Below are positions 8,995 through 17,347 of a stretch of DNA of 32,534 nucleotides, piece by piece. Each line of letters starts with the position of its first letter. The first letter of the stretch is position 1. This stretch comes from an uncultured Spirochaeta sp. (lineage in GTDB: Bacteria; Spirochaetota; Spirochaetia; DSM-27196; Alkalispirochaetaceae): the NCBI GenBank assembly GCA_913030605.1, contig CAJWEZ010000049.1, positions 1-32,534 on the forward strand, written 5' to 3'. A program made the translations under genes and the position numbers. Under the pieces are notes generated by a model that was not told where the DNA came from, did not search any database, and saw only the letters and a program-made list of their open reading frames with translations.

Positions 8995-9935
8995 GTACCG
9001 TTTCGCGCGTGACCGTCATGATCCCGACCTACAACCAGGTCAGCGCGTTGCGGGAGTGCGTCGCATCGGCCCTGGAACAGGACTATCCGAATCTCGAAAT
9101 CCTGGTGGGAGACGATTGTTCCACCGACGAAACGCAAGAGTTTCTTGCCGGCGTGGACGATTCCCGCCTCCGGGTGGTACGGCATACCCGAAATATGGGC
9201 CGCGTCGGCAACTACCACGCCCTGCTTCACTCGTACGCCACCGGCGAATGGGTGCTCAATCTGGACGGCGATGATCTACTCATCAATCCACACGCGATAT
9301 CCGCCCTGGCGGCCCACGCGGAGCGTGATCGGAGGGTGACGATGGTCGTCGGTTCCGTGATCACCGTCCGGACGGCCGCCGAGTTGAGCGCCGCGCAACG
9401 GGCCGGTTCTGTGCGGCACAGCGATGCGCCTACAACCATCTCGGGCATTTCCCTGGTAGAGGACTATTGGCGCGACGACCGCGGCATGAAGCACGCCGGC
9501 GTGTTGTACCACCGGGAAACCGCCCTCAACCTCGATTTCTACCGCAAGGACATCATCAGTTCCGATATCGAGTCGCTGTTGCGCCTGGCGTTGCGAGGAA
9601 ACGTCGCGATCATCTCCGATCCGATCGCGGCGTGGCGGATTCACGACGGCAACGAGAGTGGCAACACGGATATGCAGCCGCGCCTCGCCAACCTCGAACT
9701 CATCGACGGGGTCGCCGAAGAGATGACGAAAACGGTGGGAGCGTCACGCACGCGACGGTGGTGCCGTCGGATGCGTCACCGTATGGTCTATGGGACGGTG
9801 ACACGTCTGACACGGCTCGGACGACGGGCGGACGCCAGGGTTTTTTTGCGGCACGCGATCCCCTCCGGCTCCGAGAGAGTCTTGTTTCTCCTGCGGCCGA
9901 AAGTCATCGCTCGCGTGGTGTTCAGACTCCGATAG
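8991..9935 (+). CDS. GT2-family glycosyltransferase
   Basis: The 314-residue protein has the GT-A opening V-T-V-M-I-P-T-Y-N-Q at 7-16, G-D-D-C-S-T-D at 40-46 and L-D-G-D-D at 91-95 as the DxD motif. W-R-I-H-D-G-N-E-S-G near residue 220 matches the acceptor-side R-x-H motif of many GT2 enzymes. Start ATG 8991 overlaps the previous stop as ATGA. The last 80 residues are very basic. A seven-T run at 9841-9847 lies close to the C-terminus. It is the third GT2 of the locus, so with RgpF there are at least four candidate transferases, enough for a short repeat unit. Confidence 0.88.
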   Translation: MSTVSRVTVMIPTYNQVSALRECVASALEQDYPNLEILVGDDCSTDETQEFLAGVDDSRLRVVRHTRNMGRVGNYHALLHSYATGEWVLNLDGDDLLINPHAISALAAHAERDRRVTMVVGSVITVRTAAELSAAQRAGSVRHSDAPTTISGISLVEDYWRDDRGMKHAGVLYHRETALNLDFYRKDIISSDIESLLRLALRGNVAIISDPIAAWRIHDGNESGNTDMQPRLANLELIDGVAEEMTKTVGASRTRRWCRRMRHRMVYGTVTRLTRLGRRADARVFLRHAIPSGSERVLFLLRPKVIARVVFRLR

Positions 9936-9968
9936 ACCGACTCCAACCCGTCGATTAGACTGAGGCTC

Positions 9969-11936
9969 ATGTGCGGCATCGTCGGCTTCGTTGACACCCT
10001 GAATCGGACCTCCCCTGGCGAACTCGACGCCATGCGCGACCGGCTCGCCCATCGCGGACCCGACGACCGGGGCTCGGCGATGGTGTCGCGGCAATCACCG
10101 CAGGTCGGGTTTGGCCATCGGCGCTTGTCAATTCTCGACCTGAGCATGGCGGGCCATCAGCCCATGGTCCACGGTGCGTGGACGATCGTGTTCAACGGCG
10201 AGGTCTACAACTTCGGCGATCTCGCGTCCCGATATGAGAACGGCGAGCCCTACCGATCGCATTCCGACACGGAGGTGGTGCTGCGGGCGATGGCAACCGA
10301 CGGACCGGAAGCGTGTTCCCGTTTCGTGGGCATGTTCTCCCTTGCCGCCTGGGATGCCGACACGGCGACGCTGCTGCTGGCACGCGACCGCACGGGGATC
10401 AAGCCCCTGTACTACTACCGCGACGGCGACCTGCTCTTGTTTGCCTCGGAGCCCAAGGCTTTTTTCGCCCACGGCAGATTCAGACCCGAGATTAACCCCG
10501 ACGCCCTCACCGCGTACCTCCAGACTGGGTACCTTACCGGCGGCACCTCGATCTACGCCGGCGTTCAGAGTGTTCCGCCCGGATCAGTACTCCGTTTTTC
10601 GCTGCACGACGAGCGGTGGGATCAACCGGAAACGATTTGCTACTGGGGGCCGTCCGGTACGGGATGGCGGGCAGGAGCGACGGCGCCGGCGGACGGCATC
10701 GTGCCGGCGACCTACGCCGACGCCCGCGCCGAACTGGACGGGCTCATGCGCGAGGCGTTCTCCCTTCGCATGGTGTCCGATGTGCCCGTCGGGGTGTTCC
10801 TGAGCGGCGGCTACGACAGCACGGCTGTTGCAGCCCTGCTTACTGCAGCCGGGCACCAGGAGCTTGAGACGTTCACCATCGGGTTCCGCGGCCCCGACGG
10901 CCCGGACCCGGGCGACGAGGCCCCCCACGCGCGGGCCATCGCCGATCATCTGGGAACTCGGCATCGGGAGCTCTACTTTTCCACCGGCGACGCCCTGGAG
11001 ATCGCACGGCACCTTCCGGAGACGTTCGACGAACCGTTCGCCGACACCTCGGCGATCCCTACGCTTCTGCTGAGTCGGTTTACGCGGGAACACGTGACCG
11101 TGTCCCTCTCCGCCGATGCCGGTGACGAAACCTTCGCCGGCTACGGACGCTATCGCCGGGCGCTTGAGCTGTGGAACCGCAACCGGGCGTGGCCCGGAGC
11201 CCTGCGGTCGCTCGCGGCGGGGGCGGTGGCCGGATTTCCGTGGCGCGCCCTTGCACGGACCCGCGGGTCGTTCGACCAGTGGCAGCGCGCCATGCGGTTC
11301 GCCGGTGTGCTCCAGAGCACCTCGTCCCTGGACGCCCTGCGGGTTCTTTCGCGGCAGTATCAGCCGTCGGTAGCACGGACGCTGCTGGCACCGGCTCTTC
11401 GCGACCAGGTCGACCAGGCCGCCCACGCCGGATTCCTGACCATTCACCCGGGAGCCGCTACAGACGCGTCCGACCTGCAGCGCATGCTCACCGCGGACTA
11501 TCACGCGTTTCTGATGGAAGACGTGCTCGTAAAGGTCGACCGCGCAACCATGGCCTACAGCCTCGAAGGTCGCGATCCCCTCATGGACCACCGCATCTTC
11601 GAGTACGCCGCCGCGCTCCCCGACGAATGGAAGCTCAGGGACCTCGGCGGCAAACACATCCTCAAGGACATCGTTCACCAGTACGTGCCCCGCGACCTCG
11701 TGGATCGCCCCAAACAGGGGTTCTCGCCACCCATGACGCAGTGGCTCCGCGGTGAGCTTCGCCCCGTCCTTGAACGCGCAACCCGCCGAGAATGGCTCGC
11801 TGAACAGGGCATATTCGACCCCGATCTCGTATCCCGCATGGGCCGGGCCTTCCTGTCCGGCAGCATGAACAACCCCCGCCAGATGTGGATCATCGTCGCC
11901 TTCCAGATGTGGTACGACCGCTGGATCGCCCGCTGA
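9969..11936 (+). CDS. asnB: AsnB-type glutamine-hydrolysing amidotransferase
   Basis: The 655-residue protein has an N-terminal class II glutaminase domain beginning M-C-G-I-V-G-F-V, with Cys2 as nucleophile after Met removal. It also has L-A-H-R-G-P-D-D-R-G, F-N-G-E-V-Y-N and the synthetase domain with the ATP-pyrophosphatase loop L-S-G-G-Y-D-S-T at 278-285. Family members make asparagine from aspartate, but AsnB copies inside polysaccharide loci often amidate sugar carboxylates; which applies here is inference. Both catalytic halves look intact. ATG 9969 is preceded by a short 33-base gap with GAGG at 9963-9966, so it probably remains in the operon. It is the last gene of the polysaccharide block. 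Confidence 0.92.
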   Translation: MCGIVGFVDTLNRTSPGELDAMRDRLAHRGPDDRGSAMVSRQSPQVGFGHRRLSILDLSMAGHQPMVHGAWTIVFNGEVYNFGDLASRYENGEPYRSHSDTEVVLRAMATDGPEACSRFVGMFSLAAWDADTATLLLARDRTGIKPLYYYRDGDLLLFASEPKAFFAHGRFRPEINPDALTAYLQTGYLTGGTSIYAGVQSVPPGSVLRFSLHDERWDQPETICYWGPSGTGWRAGATAPADGIVPATYADARAELDGLMREAFSLRMVSDVPVGVFLSGGYDSTAVAALLTAAGHQELETFTIGFRGPDGPDPGDEAPHARAIADHLGTRHRELYFSTGDALEIARHLPETFDEPFADTSAIPTLLLSRFTREHVTVSLSADAGDETFAGYGRYRRALELWNRNRAWPGALRSLAAGAVAGFPWRALARTRGSFDQWQRAMRFAGVLQSTSSLDALRVLSRQYQPSVARTLLAPALRDQVDQAAHAGFLTIHPGAATDASDLQRMLTADYHAFLMEDVLVKVDRATMAYSLEGRDPLMDHRIFEYAAALPDEWKLRDLGGKHILKDIVHQYVPRDLVDRPKQGFSPPMTQWLRGELRPVLERATRREWLAEQGIFDPDLVSRMGRAFLSGSMNNPRQMWIIVAFQMWYDRWIAR

Positions 11937-12024
11937 CGCGGCCGACGGTCTCCATAACCCCCCGCTACAGATCCCCTCCCATTCCCGCCTCGCCACCTGT
12001 CGCCCCGCCGATCGCATCCCTTCA

Positions 12025-12057
12025 TTGACATTCCCAACCAATTCAGTCTGCTATACT
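12025..12057 (+). promoter_or_regulatory. Candidate promoter for the membrane LuxR regulator
   Basis: In the 149-base gap after asnB there is TTGACA at 12025-12030 and an extended -10, TG-C-TATACT, at 12049-12057. The 21-base spacing is longer than the usual 16-18, so the -35 may not be used; the extended -10 alone is a strong feature. It lies 29 bases before the start codon. No obvious terminator hairpin for the polysaccharide operon is visible in this gap. Confidence 0.5.
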
Positions 12058-12085
12058 CTACCGCGGAGGTGGTGTGGGGAGTTCC

Positions 12086-13771
12086 ATGACGCGCTTTGCC
12101 GCGGTGCTGGTACTGGTGTCTCTGGTGGGTATGGCGCAGGCGGTGGCGGCGCCGGCCCCGCCGACCGATAGCGCCTCGCCCGCTGACATCGCGCCCCACG
12201 ACGCGCCGGTCGCTCCCGCCGCCACGGCATCCACCGACGTCGCGCCCCTCGCCCGCGGTGGCGTGCTCGATCTGCGTGGTGTCGACCTGGACCGCGTCGG
12301 GGTGATCGACCTGGACGGCGAGTGGCAGGTGTACTGGCGCCGGCTCTACACGCCGCAGGATTTCGCACCGGCAGGCGTCCCCGACGCAACCCCGCCGCAA
12401 CCCACCATTGCGTCCCCGCCGCCCGAGTCCTCTGAACCCGCTCAGCCCGCGCTCTTCACGATGCCCGCCACCTGGAACGGTTGGCAGTACCACGGTCAAC
12501 CGGTCGGCGGGTTCGGCTACGCCACCTTCCGCCTGCGCATCCTCGTTCCCCCCGACACCGCGCGCCTGGCGCTGTGGATCCCCAACGCCTCCACCGCCTA
12601 CCGTCTGTGGGCCAACGGCGAGGACGTCGCCGACAGCGGCTCCCCGGGGCGCACGCGCGAGACCTCCCGCCCCCACTACGTGATCAACACCGCCGATGTC
12701 TCGGTGGAGAACGGCGAACTGGATCTCCTGCTGCAGGTCTCCAACTTTCACCACCGCCGCGGCGGCATGTGGAAGTCGATCAAGCTGGGCACCCCGGCGC
12801 AGATCGAGCGCCTGGACACCACCGAGACGCTCTACGACTTTCTCCTCCTGGGGAGTTTCCTCGCGGCCTTGATCTACAACGTGCTCCTGTACACCAACCG
12901 CCGCAACCGCGGCGGCGGCGACGCCCACGGCCAGGTGCCGCTGCTCATGGTGGTGATCTTCGCCGCCACGATGCTCCGCGTCCTCGTAACGGGGCAAATC
13001 CTGGCCACCCGCCTGATTCCCGCGCTCCCCTGGGGCGTCCTGCTGCGGCTGGAGTACCTTTCGGTGCACGTCGTGTTCGCGACCTTCGTGTGGATCGCCG
13101 ACCGGACCTATCCCCGCGTGATCCCGCGGCCGGTGGTGTGGGGGCTCACCGCCTTTGTCGTCGCCAACAGCATGGTGGTGCTGGCGTTTCCCGTCCTCGT
13201 CTACTCCCGCATCGTCACCGGCTACAACATCGTCCAGGGGGTGGTGCTGTTGCTGCTCACCGTGCGCTTTGCGACCTTTGTGGCCCGCGGCCACCGTGAG
13301 GCGTGGGCGATGCTCGGCACGATCGCCATCTTCTTCCTCATCACCCTCACCGAAACCGCCCACTACCGCGAACTCGTTCTCTCCCGCGACTTTGCGCCGC
13401 TGGGCTTCTTTGTGGCGCTCTTCGGCGGCGGGCACATCCCCGAGTCCCTCTACCTCCTCACCACCATCGGCGGCCTCGCCGTCATGCTCCTCGTCTTCAA
13501 CCTCTTTGTCTTCCGCGTCTCCGAACGCTTTCTGCAGCTCGAAACGCGCCTGGCGCCGCTGGACCCCGAGGTCGTCTCCGCGCGCTTCGGCGTGAGTCCC
13601 CGGGAGTCCGAAATCCTCTGCCTGGTGGCGCGGGGTCTGAGCAACAAGGAGATCGGCGGCCGCCTGGAGATCTCCGAAGGCACGGTGAAGAACCACCTCC
13701 ACCGCGCCATGCGCAAGGTCGGCGTCGGCAACCGCACCGAGATCGCGATTCGCCTGCGGTACCCGGACTGA
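12086..13771 (+). CDS. Membrane-anchored 7TM-DISM sensor with LuxR-type DNA-binding domain
   Basis: The 561-residue protein combines four parts. There is a signal peptide (1-21); a periplasmic jelly-roll of the 7TMR-DISM type (about 60-240; D-L-D-G-E-W-x-V-Y-W, P-A-T-W-N-G, F-G-Y-A-T-F-R-L and W-A-N-G-E-D are the sugar-binding-like beta-sandwich marks); seven hydrophobic segments (about 249-475); and a C-terminal LuxR/GerE helix-turn-helix (about 503-560; L-S-N-K-E-I-G-G-R-L then G-T-V-K-N-H-L-H-R). There is no kinase, receiver or cyclase domain, so a periplasmic ligand would signal straight to DNA from the membrane. GTG 12074 is an alternative start; ATG 12086 follows GGGGAG at 12076-12081. 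Targets are unknown; the downstream barrel and lipoprotein genes are candidates. Confidence 0.85.
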   Translation: MTRFAAVLVLVSLVGMAQAVAAPAPPTDSASPADIAPHDAPVAPAATASTDVAPLARGGVLDLRGVDLDRVGVIDLDGEWQVYWRRLYTPQDFAPAGVPDATPPQPTIASPPPESSEPAQPALFTMPATWNGWQYHGQPVGGFGYATFRLRILVPPDTARLALWIPNASTAYRLWANGEDVADSGSPGRTRETSRPHYVINTADVSVENGELDLLLQVSNFHHRRGGMWKSIKLGTPAQIERLDTTETLYDFLLLGSFLAALIYNVLLYTNRRNRGGGDAHGQVPLLMVVIFAATMLRVLVTGQILATRLIPALPWGVLLRLEYLSVHVVFATFVWIADRTYPRVIPRPVVWGLTAFVVANSMVVLAFPVLVYSRIVTGYNIVQGVVLLLLTVRFATFVARGHREAWAMLGTIAIFFLITLTETAHYRELVLSRDFAPLGFFVALFGGGHIPESLYLLTTIGGLAVMLLVFNLFVFRVSERFLQLETRLAPLDPEVVSARFGVSPRESEILCLVARGLSNKEIGGRLEISEGTVKNHLHRAMRKVGVGNRTEIAIRLRYPD

Positions 13772-13934
13772 CTTTCTCCCTTCCGCCTTGCGTTCTCCCC
13801 CCGCCTGAGCTACCATAATGGAACAAACATAAAGTCATATTCGATATCACGCCCTTTGCATGGTAATTCCACTTCTTTAGTTTTTCGGTCAGAAAAAGGG
13901 TCTGTCGGCCTGCGCCGGCACGCGGGAGGTCTGT
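13772..13934 (+). promoter_or_regulatory. AT-richer leader before outer-membrane protein gene
   Basis: This 163-base gap is much richer in A and T than its surroundings between about 13810 and 13900. It contains CATAAT at 13814-13819 and TTTGCA at 13855-13860, neither with a convincing partner box, so the exact promoter cannot be fixed. GGGAGG at 13924-13929 is a clear ribosome site for ATG 13935. The composition suggests the promoter region of the outer-membrane/lipoprotein cluster and is where the preceding LuxR-type regulator could act. Confidence 0.35.
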
Positions 13935-15794
13935 ATGCGCTCCGCCCCGATGTCCACCTCGACCACGATCAAACCGGTGCGTTCGGTGCGTCTTGCGCGC
14001 CCGGAATGCTCCGTGCGCCCCGGAGGGCCGCTCGTGTGGCTCCTGACGGGAGTACTGCTCGTGGCCGCGTCGGTGGGGCCGGCGATGGCGACCGAGTGGT
14101 CGATCGGTGCGATCGCCGGGGGAGCATCCGCGGGCGTCAACGACGGCGCGCTGTCGGGTCTGGAGGAGGCGGAAAGCCACACCGGCGGTGGTCCCGTCGT
14201 CGGTCTGGTCACGGAGGTGATGCTCCGCGACTGGTTCGGACTGCAGACGGGCCTGTCGGTGGTCTACCCGGAACAGTCGTTCGAATACCGCCTCTCCCCC
14301 GGCGGCTACTTCGAAACGGTGTCGTTCCGGTTGTGGCATTTTCAGGTGCCGATCAACGCCAAGCTCGCCATTCCCATCGAAACCGAGCGCTTTCGCGGCT
14401 CTCGCGTGTTCCTCCTTGGGGGGATTTACGGTGTCTTCGCCTCCTCCCAGGGGACGTTCTCCGCGGAACAGGAATCCAGCGGTGGCGACATCGAGGTCGC
14501 AGACGACAACCCGTACCAGCCGGCGAAGCGGGCCACCCTCGGCTGGCGTTTTGCCCTGGGCTACGACCTGTTGCTGAACAACGGCGACACCCTGGGCTTT
14601 GGACTGCACTACTTCGACCAGGGCCCCCTCACCTTCGAGGACGCCGGGTCATCCGGCGTGTGGTGGGTGGCGAGCTACCGCCTGGACATCGGCGGGAGCG
14701 GGGAACCGCAGCGGTCACCGCTACCCGACCAGCCTGCCACGCCCGACCAGCCCGCCCGGCCGGCGCCGGAACCCGTCCCGTCGATCGCCGACGCCACGCC
14801 CGACTCGGGCGCCGCCCCATCCGTTGAGGTCGGCGACGACGCACCCCTCGTGTCCTCCCCCGACCTCTTTGCCGTGGCCCGCAAGGCGGTCACCGCCGAC
14901 GACGAGTCCGAGCGCGACAGCGCCCGCACCGCCCTGGTGGTGGGACTGGTCTCCACCCCGGACGTGGAGATCGCCGCCCTGGACGACCCCGGGATTCGCA
15001 TCGGTGCCGAGGGCGAGGATTCGGTCTACCTGGCGCGACGCGTGAACGGCGTCCTCCGGGTGGCGCTGGAATACCAGGAGTCCACCGACACCAGCGTCTC
15101 CCTGGAAAACGGCGGCATCGGCATCGAGCAGCGCACCGAGCGCATCGACGTGGTGAGCGAGCCGGTCTACGCCTCCAGTTCGATCTTCGGGCGCATCGGC
15201 GGGTCGTTCTCCTCCTCAGACACCAGTACCACTACCACCGGGAACGTGGGACTGGGGCTGCGCTACTTCACCAACGACGGCGACGCGTTCCCCGGCCCCG
15301 AGGGCGGAAGCGGCCGCGGCTGGGACTGGCGCTTTGTGGGGCAGCTCAACTTCGCCAACTCCAGCTCCGAGTACTACGACCCCGGCACCGGCACCAACGA
15401 GAGTTCGAGCAGCAGCATGACGCAGTTCTTCGGGATGGCGACGCTCGGTCGGTCGCGGTTCACCTTCGATCGCCGGCGCGCGGGGGCCGCGGAACAGAAC
15501 GGTCGCGGGTGGTCCTGGGGGCTGGGAATCGGCGTCATGCACGACCTGAGCGAACCCGAGTGGGTTGCCGATATGCGAGAGCAGTACGAGCAGGTCTCCA
15601 GCACCTACGGCTCGAGCAGCGCGTACTCCATCGACGACTTCTACAACCCCACCACCGTCATCCCCGTGCCGCTGCTCTCGTTCGACCGCTACCGGGTCAA
15701 CCCCGGCACCGGGAAGTACACCTTCTCGCAGTGGTCCGGCTTCCTGTGGCCGTCGCCGTTCACGATTTCGCTGGCGTGGCAAAGGAGTTTCTGA
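13935..15794 (+). CDS. Two-part outer-membrane beta-barrel protein
   Basis: The 619-residue protein has an export signal with an unusually long N-region (hydrophobic core about 33-48, likely cleavage after A-M-A at 50-52). An OmpA/PorT-like barrel segment (about 53-255) follows, with alternating aromatic strands such as W-R-F-A-L-G-Y-D-L and G-F-G-L-H-Y-F. A Pro/Asp-rich linker (about 256-290, P-D-Q-P-A repeats) leads to a soluble middle part and a second strand-rich half (about 400-619) ending in W-Q-R-S-F; a terminal Phe is the usual BAM recognition residue. ATG 13950 is a possible later start that would give a more normal signal peptide. Function is not recognisable. It is followed by two lipoprotein genes and may form a surface complex with them. 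Confidence 0.65.
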   Translation: MRSAPMSTSTTIKPVRSVRLARPECSVRPGGPLVWLLTGVLLVAASVGPAMATEWSIGAIAGGASAGVNDGALSGLEEAESHTGGGPVVGLVTEVMLRDWFGLQTGLSVVYPEQSFEYRLSPGGYFETVSFRLWHFQVPINAKLAIPIETERFRGSRVFLLGGIYGVFASSQGTFSAEQESSGGDIEVADDNPYQPAKRATLGWRFALGYDLLLNNGDTLGFGLHYFDQGPLTFEDAGSSGVWWVASYRLDIGGSGEPQRSPLPDQPATPDQPARPAPEPVPSIADATPDSGAAPSVEVGDDAPLVSSPDLFAVARKAVTADDESERDSARTALVVGLVSTPDVEIAALDDPGIRIGAEGEDSVYLARRVNGVLRVALEYQESTDTSVSLENGGIGIEQRTERIDVVSEPVYASSSIFGRIGGSFSSSDTSTTTTGNVGLGLRYFTNDGDAFPGPEGGSGRGWDWRFVGQLNFANSSSEYYDPGTGTNESSSSSMTQFFGMATLGRSRFTFDRRRAGAAEQNGRGWSWGLGIGVMHDLSEPEWVADMREQYEQVSSTYGSSSAYSIDDFYNPTTVIPVPLLSFDRYRVNPGTGKYTFSQWSGFLWPSPFTISLAWQRSF

Positions 15795-15795
15795 G

Positions 15796-16260
15796 ATGAC
15801 GAACGCGATACGAACCTGGGTTCGAAGGGCCGGCGGAGCCCGCGCCGTGCTGATCGTGCTGGCGACGATCGCACTCGCCGGTTGCGGCGGCAGCGACTCC
15901 CTCACCCTGGGCGAACGTCTGGGCATCGAACAGGGTGGCGAGGCGCTGGTCACCTTTACCCCGCCGCCGGGTACATACACCGCCCCGGTTGAGGTCACGA
16001 TCGACCTCGCCGACGATGTCCTCGTCCCCGGTGAAGACAGCCTGTACTACGAGTACCTGCTCGTCTCCTGGGGGTCCTATTCGCCCTACGGCGTACCCCT
16101 GGACGACGCGTACCGCGCGCCGGTGACGGTGGAACTCACCGGCGACATCACCCTCCGCGTGGTGGCCGTGGCGATGCCGTACTACGACTACATCAACGGT
16201 ACCGGTCAGAACGAACGTCTCAGCGACAGCGAATACACGGCGACGTACGTCGTCGATTAG
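15796..16260 (+). CDS. Small lipoprotein with CHB_HEX-like beta domain
   Basis: The 154-residue protein has a lipoprotein signal with lipobox L-A-G-C and lipidated Cys30. The mature part contains F-T-P-P-P-G-T-Y-T-A-P-V-E-V-T-I, which resembles the chitobiase/beta-hexosaminidase C-terminal beta-sandwich often found as a repeat in secreted bacterial proteins. Y-R-A-P-V-T-V then D-I-T-L-R-V-V-A-V-A follows in the order of that domain. The start ATG 15796 lies one base after the barrel stop, with AAAGGAG at 15781-15787, so the two are coupled. The frame is open upstream but overlaps the barrel gene. Role unknown; surface or periplasmic anchoring is inferred. Confidence 0.75.
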   Translation: MTNAIRTWVRRAGGARAVLIVLATIALAGCGGSDSLTLGERLGIEQGGEALVTFTPPPGTYTAPVEVTIDLADDVLVPGEDSLYYEYLLVSWGSYSPYGVPLDDAYRAPVTVELTGDITLRVVAVAMPYYDYINGTGQNERLSDSEYTATYVVD

Positions 16261-16297
16261 TTCATACAGCACAAGACTGAGGAAAGAGGATGGGGGC

Positions 16298-17275
16298 ATG
16301 AAACAGAAATGGAATCGATCCGAGGGGTGGGGTATCGTGGCGGCGCGCCGAGCCGTCGCCGGGTTGCTTGGCGTGGTGTTGCTGGCGCTCGTGGCGGGGT
16401 GTGATCAGGCGACGTCGGACTCCGGCCCGGCGGCGATCGAGGTCGAGTACGTGGCGTGGATCTTCGAGAACATCGACCCGAACTACTGGTCGACCACCAC
16501 GGACGCCTCGGCTTTCGGCAACTTTACGATCTATCTCAAGACCGACCAGATCGGGGACCGCACCGTGGACTCGGTGAAAGTGGGGGCCGGCTCCCTGGCG
16601 GACGACTACTGGACGCTGGATTCCTCCGGTGATTTCGATTTCGACGCCAGCACCGGCCGCATCGACCTGCCGTACCTGTACATCGGAAGCAGGCCGGACG
16701 TGCTGTACCTCAACTGGCGCTTCACCGTCACCATGAGCGACGGCGCCGAGGCCACCTACGAGCACCAGTACAAAAGCCTCAACGGTGCCACCCCGCCGAT
16801 CGGAAACATGGTCTACTCGCCCGAGGAGTACGGCGGGTCCACCACCGGAATGGACGCGATGATCCCCGTGGCCACCGTGACCGCAGGGCCGACGTGGAAC
16901 GGCGCCGCCATCGAGGCAACGCTCTCACTGTCGGACGCGGATATCGCAAACGGCTGGGCGTGGTGCTACGCCGCCGACGGCACCTACATCGGCAACACCG
17001 TCGCCGCCTTTGACTGGAGCGTGACCGACAAGGACAACCCGGTCCCGAACAATGCCATCGTCACGAACTACGACACATCCTCGAGCCCCGTCACCGTGGA
17101 CCTGTCGATTACCGTAGACGACTTCACCGACGACAGCGCCACCTACGACTTCGCCGACATCGCCTCGGTCGTGATCCTGCTCACCGACGGCTACCAGTAC
17201 ACCGGCCAGTTCGACTACGACTTCCGCTCGCGGACCGACCAGCTGACGGTGTCGGGGACGTACGCGGCGCCGTAG
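16298..17275 (+). CDS. Secreted lipoprotein of unknown function
   Basis: The 325-residue protein has a lipoprotein signal peptide (hydrophobic core 19-32, lipobox L-V-A-G-C, Cys35) after a basic N-region. The mature chain is acidic, rich in Asp, Tyr, Thr and Ser, and reads like a beta-sandwich (repeated V-x-V-x and Y-W/T patterns). I do not recognise a family. ATG 16298 lies 37 bases after the previous stop with a G-rich ribosome site just upstream. Low Lys and high Asp are typical of surface proteins of halophilic or alkaliphilic bacteria, but that is only suggestive. It closes the barrel-lipoprotein cluster. Confidence 0.7.
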   Translation: MKQKWNRSEGWGIVAARRAVAGLLGVVLLALVAGCDQATSDSGPAAIEVEYVAWIFENIDPNYWSTTTDASAFGNFTIYLKTDQIGDRTVDSVKVGAGSLADDYWTLDSSGDFDFDASTGRIDLPYLYIGSRPDVLYLNWRFTVTMSDGAEATYEHQYKSLNGATPPIGNMVYSPEEYGGSTTGMDAMIPVATVTAGPTWNGAAIEATLSLSDADIANGWAWCYAADGTYIGNTVAAFDWSVTDKDNPVPNNAIVTNYDTSSSPVTVDLSITVDDFTDDSATYDFADIASVVILLTDGYQYTGQFDYDFRSRTDQLTVSGTYAAP

Positions 17276-17310
17276 CGGCAGGTGTGTGGCGGCGGGGCAG
17301 CGTCGGCCAT

Positions 17311-17341
17311 TTGCAACACGGTCCGGTATACGGCATATACT
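17311..17341 (+). promoter_or_regulatory. Promoter and candidate operator of the MntA-HepT-Wadjet operon
   Basis: TTGCAA (17311-17316) and TATACT (17336-17341) form a -35/-10 pair with a 19-base spacer. The -10 ends six bases before ATG 17348 and no Shine-Dalgarno is visible, so the first gene may be leaderless. The perfect inverted repeat GTATA-(5)-TATAC at 17326-17340 covers the -10 and could bind an autorepressor. The same stretch (17312-17335) also matches the right terminus of the 143-bp repeats in the window at 19 of 24 positions, so it may be a decayed repeat end reused as a promoter. Confidence 0.5.
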
Positions 17342-17347
17342 GTGGCC

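Noticed and set aside
11675..13816. 713-residue minus-strand open frame spanning the asnB end and the LuxR regulator
   Set aside because: It runs across two real genes and an intergenic promoter, is rich in Arg/Gly/His/Asp as antisense GC-rich frames are, and shows no domain.
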